Source: Kangiella profundi | GTDB taxonomy: Bacteria > Pseudomonadota > Gammaproteobacteria > Enterobacterales > Kangiellaceae | Reading direction: 5' to 3' | DNA length: 64,000 bases | NCBI RefSeq assembly: GCF_002838765.1 | Contig: NZ_CP025120.1 | Span: 2,046,001-2,110,000, forward strand | Part shown: positions 57,054 through 64,000 of the stretch, piece after piece | How positions within the stretch are numbered: position 1 is the stretch's first letter | Layout: each line of letters opens with the position of its first letter | Position numbers and translations under genes: made by a program | Notes under the pieces: model-generated | Database searches by the model: none | What the model was told of the DNA's origin: nothing | What the model saw: only the letters and a program-made list of their open reading frames with translations

Positions 57054-57914
57054 CTAACCATAACGACCGGTAATATAATCTTCGGTCTTTTTCTTCTCTG
57101 GGTTGGTGAAAATTTTATCCGTATTATCAAACTCAACCATGTCGCCCATATACATAAAAGCAGTATAGTCCGAAACACGTGCTGCCTGCTGCATGTTGTG
57201 CGTTACAATGACAATGGTGTAGTCATTCTTCAGTTCATTAATCAGCTCTTCAATTTTTAAAGTTGAAATCGGATCAAGTGCTGAAGCTGGCTCATCCAGA
57301 AGCAATACTTCGGGCTGTACTGCAATCGCCCGTGCGATACAGAGACGCTGCTGCTGACCACCGGACATACCTAATGCATTTTCATGCAAACGGTCTTTAA
57401 CCTCGTCCCAAAGTGCAGCACCTTTAAGAGCCCACTCTACCACCTCGTCTAACACACGGCGCTTGTTAATACCCTGTAAACGTAGACCATAAGCTACATT
57501 TTCATAAATCGATTTCGGGAAAGGATTCGGTTTCTGGAATACCATTCCAACCTTACGTCTTAGCTCGGCAACATCAACACCTTTGCCATAAATGTTTTCA
57601 TTATCAAGACGAATCTGACCTTCAGTACGCGCGATATCAACCAGATCGTTCATACGGTTGAAGCATCTCAATAAGGTCGATTTACCACAGCCTGAAGGAC
57701 CAATAAAAGCAGTTACCTTCTTCTCAGGAATTTGCAGATCAATATCGAACAGCGCTTGCTTTTCACCATAGAAAAGATTCAGCTTTTCAACTTCAATAGC
57801 AATTTTTTCATCCGCAACGGGGTTATACCCCTGCTGTTGAGAAGTATGTCCACCTTGCGGTGCATCTGTTTTCGATTCTTCATTCAAGTTTAGCTCTTGT
57901 GTCATCTCTGTCAC
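57054..57914 (-). CDS. pstB: Phosphate ABC transporter ATPase PstB
   Basis: PstB powers phosphate import. The Walker A motif GPSGCGKST, the signature [16 protein letters not shown], the Walker [12 protein letters not shown] and the H-loop VTHNMQQA are intact. At 286 residues it is about 30 longer than E. coli PstB, because of a polar N-terminal extension of about 30 residues ([20 protein letters not shown]). That extension could be an artefact of the start choice, but the next ATG would remove conserved sequence. It lies between pstA and phoU. Confidence 0.97.
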   Translation of the reverse strand: MTEMTQELNLNEESKTDAPQGGHTSQQQGYNPVADEKIAIEVEKLNLFYGEKQALFDIDLQIPEKKVTAFIGPSGCGKSTLLRCFNRMNDLVDIARTEGQIRLDNENIYGKGVDVAELRRKVGMVFQKPNPFPKSIYENVAYGLRLQGINKRRVLDEVVEWALKGAALWDEVKDRLHENALGMSGGQQQRLCIARAIAVQPEVLLLDEPASALDPISTLKIEELINELKNDYTIVIVTHNMQQAARVSDYTAFMYMGDMVEFDNTDKIFTNPEKKKTEDYITGRYG

Positions 57915-57952
57915 CTTTCAGTTGCTCAAAGTATTGTCATATGGCAGTTTTA

Positions 57953-59563
57953 TTACTGCTCAAGCGCCTTATACTTTTCGCGTAAATTGTTACGAATCTT
58001 AATTGCTGCCACGTTCAATAGAATAATAATTAACACTAGCAATAGTGCGGTGGCGTAAACCAACGGACGTGCCGCCTCAACGTTAGGGCTCTGGAATCCC
58101 ACATCATAAATGTGGAAACCAAGGTGCATGAACTTACGCTCAAGATGCAGGAACGGAGCATTGCCGTCCAACGGCAAAGTTGGTGCCAATTTAACAACAC
58201 CCACCAGCATCAATGGTGCTACCTCACCTGCCGCACGGGCAACCGCAAGAATTAAGCCGGTCATCATCGCAGGGCTCGCCATTGGCAATACAGTTTTCCA
58301 TAAAGTTTCAAACTTAGTTGCGCCTAAGGCCAGACTTCCTTCACGAATAGATTTTGGAATACGTGACAGCCCCTCTTCAGTTGAAACAATCACAACTGGC
58401 AGAGTCAACAATGCCAGTGTCAAAGAAGCCCAAATTAGGCCTGGCGTGCCAAACATTGGTGCAGGTTTAACTTCTGGGTAAAACAGGTCGTCAATAGAGC
58501 CACCTAGGAAGTAAACAAAGAAGCCTAAACCAAACACACCATAAACAATCGAAGGAACACCGGCCAGATTGTTAACCGCAATTCGTATGGTTCTAGTCAA
58601 TGGGCCCTGCTTTGCATATTCGCGCATGTAAACGGCGGCAATGACACCCAATGGAGTAACCACTACCGACATCAATAGCACCATCATCACTGTGCCGAAA
58701 ATTGCCGGGAAAACACCGCCTTCCGTATTCGCCTCACGGGGCTCATCAAAAATGAACTCACCTAATTTAGAAAAGTAATGACCTGTTTTCTCAAGTGCAT
58801 TCATTTTATTCGGTTGGAAAGCACGCACCATATTATTAGCTGCTACATTAATGGTACGGCCGTCAACTAATTCAAACACCGCACTATCACGTTTGATCTG
58901 ACTGTACAGTTCATCCAGTTGCTTCTGAAACTCAGCAAAATCCTTTTTACGATCCTGTCTGCGTTGCTCAATATCGGCTTTAGCTTCTGGTGTCAGGTTA
59001 CCTTCAATTTCCAGACGACGTTCTTCCAGACGCAGCTGCTCAATATCATAATTAATGCTGCCAATATCATCTTTTTCGATTTCACGGATCTGTTCGTGCA
59101 AATCTGTAGCGCGGTCAACAACTTTTGCCAGAGCGTCAAAATCACCTTCGTATACCTTGCCATCATAATTGACGGTTTTGACAAAGCCGTAAACATTTCC
59201 CCACTCATGGCGCTCAACAACAGTTACCTCTTCGTTGGTGCTGGTTGATTGCAAGTTCTTTAAATCAACCCAGCGGAAATCGATACCGTACATATCACGG
59301 TTACCAACTTTCAGAAGATATTGCTCCCGCTCAGCACCATCCTGAGTATCAATCTCATGGCTGTGTATTTCTCCAAGCACTAATTCTTGTTGACCATCAA
59401 CTTCAAAGGTAAATGTCTGCACATCAGCAGGCCAAAAGTGGATAAGCCCACGATAGGCAATAAGCAGCAATAGCCCGACCACCATCAATATTGAAATACT
59501 GATCGCGCCTGCATTGAGCCAAACCCAATGTTGTCCGCCTTGAAAGAATTTCTTACTCATCAT
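57953..59563 (-). CDS. pstA: Phosphate ABC transporter permease PstA (long form)
   Basis: The 536-residue protein carries the PstA permease core in its C-terminal half, with five or six membrane helices and the ATPase-coupling loop LALGATKFETLWKTVLPMASPAMM (in parts). Between the first helix (about 18-38) and the core lies a periplasmic insertion of about 240 residues with a coiled coil (about 145-225, RLEERRLEIEG and QKQLDELYSQI). The E. coli protein has 296 residues. Such long PstA and PstC pairs are known in marine gammaproteobacteria and pseudomonads. It is 38 bases from pstC and pstB. Confidence 0.95.
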   Translation of the reverse strand: MMSKKFFQGGQHWVWLNAGAISISILMVVGLLLLIAYRGLIHFWPADVQTFTFEVDGQQELVLGEIHSHEIDTQDGAEREQYLLKVGNRDMYGIDFRWVDLKNLQSTSTNEEVTVVERHEWGNVYGFVKTVNYDGKVYEGDFDALAKVVDRATDLHEQIREIEKDDIGSINYDIEQLRLEERRLEIEGNLTPEAKADIEQRRQDRKKDFAEFQKQLDELYSQIKRDSAVFELVDGRTINVAANNMVRAFQPNKMNALEKTGHYFSKLGEFIFDEPREANTEGGVFPAIFGTVMMVLLMSVVVTPLGVIAAVYMREYAKQGPLTRTIRIAVNNLAGVPSIVYGVFGLGFFVYFLGGSIDDLFYPEVKPAPMFGTPGLIWASLTLALLTLPVVIVSTEEGLSRIPKSIREGSLALGATKFETLWKTVLPMASPAMMTGLILAVARAAGEVAPLMLVGVVKLAPTLPLDGNAPFLHLERKFMHLGFHIYDVGFQSPNVEAARPLVYATALLLVLIIILLNVAAIKIRNNLREKYKALEQ

Positions 59564-59600
59564 TCAACTCGCTTAATATTCTCATCAATTCTTATTGGGT

Positions 59601-61841
59601 TTAGAGTGAACCGTACTTATTGCGTAAACGCTGTCGTACAATTTCCGCAATCGTGTTAAATACAAAGGTAAACAGGAAGAGTACAAATGCCGCCAGGAAC
59701 AATACTCGATAATGCGAACTGCCAACTTCCGATTCCGGCATCTCAACCGCGATGTTGGCAGATAAGGTACGGAAGCCTTCAAAAATGTTCATATCCATGA
59801 TTGGCGTATTACCCGTCGCCATCAATACGATCATGGTTTCACCAACTGCCCGACCAAGACCAATCATCAAGGCTGAGAAAATACCGGGACTGGCAGTAGG
59901 TATAACCACTCGGGTCAGGGTCTGCCATTGGCTGGCACCTAATGCCAATGAACCATTGGATAAATGCTTGGGCACACTGAAAATCGCGTCTTCAGTAATC
60001 GAGAATATAGTTGGAATCACCGCAAAACCCATCGCAATACCCACCACCAGAGAGTTACGCTGGTCATAGGTAATGCCCTGCTCGTTTAACCAAGCTGGCA
60101 TATTGCCGTTGAACATGGCTGACTCGACAGGCTCGCCTAACCAGAAGGCAAGAAAGGTTCCGAATATAATAATTGGAAATAGCAATGCTGCCTGCCAACC
60201 ATCAGGCACACGATGCTTGATCGAGCCGGGAAGTTTTGTCCAGGTAAATCCAAATAAAACAGTAACTATCGGCAGTAAGATAATTAAAAGAATGACACCC
60301 GCCAGATGTTCCTCGATCAATGGTGCTAGCCAAAGACCGGCCAGAAAGCCCAGAATCACAGTAGGCAACGCTTCCATGATTTCAACGGTCGGTTTAACCA
60401 TTGAGCGCATTTTTGGAGCCATAAAATAAGCAGTGAAAATTGCTCCGAATATGGCTAATGGCACTGCAAAAAGCATCGCGTAAATCGCTGCTTTCAAAGT
60501 ACCGAAACTAAGTGGCACTAATGAAAATTTGGATTCAAAGTCATTGGTTGAAGCCGATGACTGCCAGGTAAATGTTGGCTCTTCGTAACTTTCATACCAG
60601 ACTTCATTCCATAGAGCAGACCATGAAATTTCAGGGTGTTCATTTTCTACTAAGAAAACAGTTGCCTGACCATTTTCACCAATTCCCACCAGGCTATTGC
60701 TTCGAGAATTAATGGCCAGAGCCTGAACTTTCTGACCAAAATCAAACTCTTCCAGTTGACGCTCTGAGGTGGTATAGAAGATCCCCATCTTGCCATTAGC
60801 ATCTGATGCGATGAAACCTTTACGACGCTTTTCAATAATAATTTGTGAAATTGCGCTATCGGATAATTTAAAGTCACGAATTTTTTTAAGGTTGAAACCA
60901 TTATCACCACGAACCTGGAACCATTGGCTGATGACACCATCGCTGTCACCAATCAGTAATGAGGTTTGTCCTAAAAGAAAAGTAGCCTCAGTAACGGTTT
61001 TACCGTCCTCAAGTAGCGATTGGCTTTCATGAAACTCCCACTCATCATCAATATGGCGATAGGCAATTAAATCACCCTGCTCACTAATGATGTATAACCA
61101 GTCTGGACCTGGTGTGGTTAATACATATTTTGGCGTGAACGGAATTTCAAAGCTGTCACGAGATTCTTCTTCTAGAGTCAGTTCCTCTGTAAGAAAGTTC
61201 TGATCGATTGAATAGGTTACAGTCGTCACTTTCTGATCGGCACCAACTGATGCAATCACAATACCGTCTTCCCAACGACTACCGAACAGTCGGGTGATTG
61301 CGGTATCGGTCAACTCAAAACTGTCTTCACCAAAAGGATATTGCAGTTGCGGCTCAATGTGGCGCTCATTATTCGGATAGCTGATTTTGTACTTATGAGA
61401 AAATAACTGAAAACTGCCATCCGCAAATCCTGCGGCCATTAATCCTTTAAGATCCAGCTCTGCAAAAGCTGTCGGCTCTGCATCATGCGAAAAGCGGGCT
61501 TTATTGATGATACGGCCATCTTCCACGCCAAAAAAGCCTAAATCGCCACTTTTACTGATAGAAAACGCAATTTCGCCATATTCTTCTACCGCCATATACT
61601 GCGGCTGCGTCTGTTGCCAGCTATAATCCTGCACTAATTCGACGCTCGCTGGTTTAAAAATAGGAAAAACCACCCAAAACAGGTAAAAACAGATAAGCCC
61701 AACCGCACCAATGACGGAAAGCCCGCCCAGGCCAATGCTGTAACGAGCTATTAAGTCATTGATTTTTCTGCGCTTATGTTTACCACTTTGGGTTTGTTGG
61801 TCCAAAAGTTTGCGCGTGGTTTCTTTAACTGATGTATTCAT
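59601..61841 (-). CDS. pstC: Phosphate ABC transporter permease PstC (long form)
   Basis: The 746-residue protein starts with a cytosolic tail and one helix (about 35-57). A periplasmic domain of about 370 residues with repeated beta strands resembling a WD40-like propeller follows. The C-terminal permease core of six helices contains the coupling loop LALGASQWQTLTRVVIPTAS and GLGRAVGETM. E. coli PstC has 319 residues, so the surplus is the propeller domain. It is the first gene of pstCAB-phoU-phoB-phoR and faces the phosphate porin, sharing a 248-base promoter region. Confidence 0.95.
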   Translation of the reverse strand: MNTSVKETTRKLLDQQTQSGKHKRRKINDLIARYSIGLGGLSVIGAVGLICFYLFWVVFPIFKPASVELVQDYSWQQTQPQYMAVEEYGEIAFSISKSGDLGFFGVEDGRIINKARFSHDAEPTAFAELDLKGLMAAGFADGSFQLFSHKYKISYPNNERHIEPQLQYPFGEDSFELTDTAITRLFGSRWEDGIVIASVGADQKVTTVTYSIDQNFLTEELTLEEESRDSFEIPFTPKYVLTTPGPDWLYIISEQGDLIAYRHIDDEWEFHESQSLLEDGKTVTEATFLLGQTSLLIGDSDGVISQWFQVRGDNGFNLKKIRDFKLSDSAISQIIIEKRRKGFIASDANGKMGIFYTTSERQLEEFDFGQKVQALAINSRSNSLVGIGENGQATVFLVENEHPEISWSALWNEVWYESYEEPTFTWQSSASTNDFESKFSLVPLSFGTLKAAIYAMLFAVPLAIFGAIFTAYFMAPKMRSMVKPTVEIMEALPTVILGFLAGLWLAPLIEEHLAGVILLIILLPIVTVLFGFTWTKLPGSIKHRVPDGWQAALLFPIIIFGTFLAFWLGEPVESAMFNGNMPAWLNEQGITYDQRNSLVVGIAMGFAVIPTIFSITEDAIFSVPKHLSNGSLALGASQWQTLTRVVIPTASPGIFSALMIGLGRAVGETMIVLMATGNTPIMDMNIFEGFRTLSANIAVEMPESEVGSSHYRVLFLAAFVLFLFTFVFNTIAEIVRQRLRNKYGSL

Positions 61842-62015
61842 GACTAAGTAACCATTTATTGATGCAGGTTAGTATAGGGATGAATTGTTACAGTAATATT
61901 AAAGTTCGGAGTAGGCAGAGACGGTAATGTGACAGTGGAATGTCATTATTATGATGAACTGATGGATTGTAAAAAGTTTCATGACAATGACCAGTTTCAC
62001 AAACCCTTCGCTTTT

Positions 62016-62049
62016 CTGTCATAGAAATGTCACAAAATCTCCGTAGAAT
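62016..62049 (+). promoter_or_regulatory. PHO box and promoter of the phosphate porin
   Basis: CTGTCATAGAA followed by ATGTCACA (62016-62034) gives two TGTCA units 11 bases apart, matching the PhoB consensus. A -10 hexamer TAGAAT follows at 62044-62049. That fits a PhoB-activated promoter in which the box replaces the -35. Confidence 0.85.
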
Positions 62050-62089
62050 TGCCAGCGTCGATTAATTAAACCCCTTATTGGAGAAGACA

Positions 62090-63223
62090 ATGAAATTAAA
62101 ACTAATCGCTGTAGCTGTTGCTACTGTAATCTCTGCACCGGCATTTGCCGAAGGCGAAGCTTCTGCCAAAGCTGGTAGTGGTTTTAAAGTTGAAACTAAT
62201 GATGTAACTCTATCTGTTGGTGGTCGTTTGCAATATGACATCGACATGTTCGATGGCGAAGCATTCTCTGGCGCTGATGAGTCAGGTTCTGATTCTGAAT
62301 TACGTCGTGCACGTATCTTTGTATCCGGCAAGATTGGCAAAGACTGGTCTGGTAAAGTTCAAGGTAACTTCAAAGACGACGGCACAACAAACCTTGAAGA
62401 TGCTTATATCAAATATTCAGGTTGGGATGGTGTTGATCTAACTTTAGGTAAACACAAAGAGCCTTTTGGTCTAGAAGAAAATACTTCTTCAAAAGATATT
62501 ACAGCTATCGAGCGTACCATGATTACCAACGCTTTGGCTCCAGGTAAAAACTATGGTGTTTCTTTAGGTGGCGGCAGCAACGACTTTACTTGGAAATTTG
62601 GTGTATATGATCACGGTGATGAAGGCGGCAATATTGCTACTGGCTTCTCTGGTCGTGTAACTACTGCTCCAATCGCAACTAAAGATGAAGTTTTGCACTT
62701 AGGTTTCGGTTATACGCAAAGCCGTTTAGCAGGCGACACATACGGTGAAGCTGACCAGCGTCTAGAAATCCACTTGGCTGATGAGAAAGTAGGTTCAGGT
62801 TCAATCACTGGACAAAGCATCAACGCTTACAACTTAGAAGTTGCTTACTCAACAGGTCCATTCCACGCGCAAGCTGAATACTTCGATGGTGAGATCGACG
62901 GTGGTAATTTCGCAGCGGATACAGACCTCGAAGGTTACTACGCTCAGGTAGGTTACATCATTACTGGCGAATCTCGCCCATACAGCAAAGGTGTATTCAA
63001 ACGCGTTAAGCCAAAAGGTGATGCAGGCGCATGGGAAGTATTTGGCCGTTTCAGCAGCTATGAGCCAGGCACTGACGAAGCCGAAGCATTCACTATTGGT
63101 CTTAACTACTATGCAAATGCAGCAGTTCGCATCGGCTTGAACTATGTTTCAGGTGACATGACTGAAGGCGGCGTAGACAAAGACGGTGACGCTTTAGCAG
63201 TACGTATCCAGTACGTATTCTAA
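62090..63223 (+). CDS. oprP: OprO/OprP-type phosphate-selective porin
   Basis: The 377-residue outer-membrane protein has a signal peptide (to AFA), then a first strand GSGFKVETNDVTLSVGGRLQYDID (in parts), LRRARIFVSGKIGKDWSGKVQ and EDAYIKYSGWDGVDLTLGKHKEPFGLEENTSSKDI (in parts), which match OprO/OprP porins, and it ends in aromatic VRIQYVF. The loop lysines that bind phosphate cannot be assigned with certainty. I start at 62090 because GGAGAAG precedes it; the frame extends four codons. It is PHO-boxed, faces pstC and ends at a terminator. Confidence 0.9.
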   Translation: MKLKLIAVAVATVISAPAFAEGEASAKAGSGFKVETNDVTLSVGGRLQYDIDMFDGEAFSGADESGSDSELRRARIFVSGKIGKDWSGKVQGNFKDDGTTNLEDAYIKYSGWDGVDLTLGKHKEPFGLEENTSSKDITAIERTMITNALAPGKNYGVSLGGGSNDFTWKFGVYDHGDEGGNIATGFSGRVTTAPIATKDEVLHLGFGYTQSRLAGDTYGEADQRLEIHLADEKVGSGSITGQSINAYNLEVAYSTGPFHAQAEYFDGEIDGGNFAADTDLEGYYAQVGYIITGESRPYSKGVFKRVKPKGDAGAWEVFGRFSSYEPGTDEAEAFTIGLNYYANAAVRIGLNYVSGDMTEGGVDKDGDALAVRIQYVF

Positions 63224-63251
63224 GACTAACCACTTAAGTTAGTTAGAGTTT

Positions 63252-63276
63252 AAAGGGCGCTCAAGCGCCCTTTTTG
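63252..63276 (+). terminator. Intrinsic terminator of the porin gene
   Basis: Arms AAAGGGCGCT and AGCGCCCTTT close a two-base loop region and are followed by further T. Confidence 0.9.
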
Positions 63277-63303
63277 TTGTCTTACTACTCTCTAGTACGA
63301 CTT

Positions 63304-63331
63304 GTAGGGACAACTCATGAGTTGTCCCTAC
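63304..63331. repeat. REP-like palindrome, copy D
   Basis: This is a perfect 28-base palindrome with arms GTAGGGACAACTCA and TGAGTTGTCCCTAC. It lies between the porin terminator and the MscS gene and has the same GTAGGG start as copies B and C. Confidence 0.7.
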
Positions 63332-63414
63332 TCAAACTTCTGAATAACTCTCGCACTCCTTGCATCACACCTGTAAACAATTATGATAAGAAGAAATTAC
63401 AAGGAGCAAATACC

Positions 63415-64000
63415 ATGTCTGACTTTCTCGGCTTTGATTGGACCAGCCTTTTTTGGCCAATTGCAGTACTCGTCATCGGCTTTTTTGCCTACCAACTCCT
63501 ACAGAAGTTCTTTTCACTAAGTAAAAATAAAAACACCAATGTGGTGTTGCAAAGACAGTTAACGAATATTGTCTTTATGCTGTTGCTTATTATCATTTTT
63601 GTTCTGGTCTTACCCATCAAGGATAGTTTAAAGAATCAGATTATTGGTCTAATCGGAATCGTACTGTCAGCTTCTATTGCCTTAAGCTCAGCAACATTTC
63701 TGGGCAATATCATGGCTGGGATCTGGTTACGCTCGGTAAGAAACTTCAGACTCGGTGATTTTATTGAAGTCAAAGGCATGTTTGGACGTGTCTCTGGACG
63801 TGGTCTATTACACACCGAACTGCAAGATCGGGAACGTGATCTGATCACCCTGCCCAACCTGTTTCTTGCTACCAATCCCGTCACCGTGATGCACAGTGAC
63901 GGCACCATCATTTCAACAGAAGTGTCCCTCGGTTACGACATGGATCATAAAGTTATAGAACCACTGCTTCTGCTGGCCGCAGAGCAAGCTGAGCTGGAAA
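63415..64000 (+). CDS. MscS-family mechanosensitive channel (C-terminus cut by window edge)
   Basis: The frame opens at an ATG with AAGGAG eight bases upstream and stays open to the right edge, giving 195 residues. Three membrane segments (about 13-31, 54-71 and 77-100) are followed by the MscS pore and beta domain: SSATFLGNIMAGIWLRS, FRLGDFIEVKGMFGRVSGRGLL and the NLFLATNPV segment. Small MscS-type channels protect against osmotic shock. The C-terminal domain is not visible. Confidence 0.88.
   Translation, partial: MSDFLGFDWTSLFWPIAVLVIGFFAYQLLQKFFSLSKNKNTNVVLQRQLTNIVFMLLLIIIFVLVLPIKDSLKNQIIGLIGIVLSASIALSSATFLGNIMAGIWLRSVRNFRLGDFIEVKGMFGRVSGRGLLHTELQDRERDLITLPNLFLATNPVTVMHSDGTIISTEVSLGYDMDHKVIEPLLLLAAEQAELE

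Overview
The window is chromosomal DNA of a free-living Gram-negative bacterium, almost certainly a marine gammaproteobacterium. The FabA/FabB pair, AmpG, TcdA, MscL, the PhoBR-Pst genes with large periplasmic insertions in PstC and PstA, a TIGR04219-type outer-membrane protein and several secreted peptidases (two S9, one M28) fit a protein-degrading Kangiella-like organism. The genus is inferred from gene content only. Genes are dense and mostly single-copy housekeeping or respiratory genes. I see no rRNA, tRNA, CRISPR array, intact insertion sequence or prophage.

Layout. (1) 1-8970: a TetR gene cut by the left edge with a perfect palindromic operator; then a nitric-oxide (NO) region. There, DUF454 and nsrR (minus) face nnrS, a RIC-type di-iron repair protein and a quinol NO reductase (plus), across an intergenic region holding an FNR/DNR-type box and three NsrR-like operators. 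A class III alcohol dehydrogenase / S-formylglutathione hydrolase pair and a MarR gene follow. (2) 9039-16576: an AT-rich orphan membrane gene, then a locus of a small periplasm-facing membrane protein, a Dur3-like sodium/solute symporter, a 40-residue membrane protein, an aspartate-carbamoyltransferase-like enzyme that has lost aspartate-binding residues, and a long AsnB. An M20 carbamoyl-amidohydrolase points the other way. (3) 16638-36443: ibpA under a sigma-32 promoter and a ROSE-like RNA thermometer, S9 peptidases, tcdA, an outer-membrane protein, ampG, a ketopantoate reductase-MsrB fusion, lipoproteins, rutE, an M28 peptidase, a diguanylate cyclase, an SDR and glutamate dehydrogenase. 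(4) 36471-45651: a zinc ribbon, gcvA facing a probable small RNA, a CtlX/AraC/amidohydrolase group, DUF819, Mpo1-like, mscL, a PLP deaminase and a lipoprotein. (5) 45835-53696: pstS with a PHO box, a cytochrome cd1 nitrite reductase with an extra cytochrome c domain, a heme-type TonB receptor, fabA and fabB. (6) 53757-64000: the pstCAB-phoU-phoBR operon, a PHO-boxed phosphate porin facing it, and an MscS channel cut by the right edge.

How the parts work together. NirS makes NO from nitrite; NorB, RIC, NnrS and probably the GSNO-reducing alcohol dehydrogenase deal with it. The nirS and nnrS promoters share one layout, a TTGAT-N4-ATCA(G/T) box with a -10 exactly 21 bases downstream, so one FNR/DNR-type activator probably drives both, with NsrR added at nnrS. 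PstSCAB, PhoU, PhoBR and the porin form a Pho regulon split between two loci about 10 kb apart. The carbamoyl/ureide-like locus at 9.9-16.5 kb is the best candidate for an undescribed pathway. Four REP-like palindromes of one family are scattered through the window.
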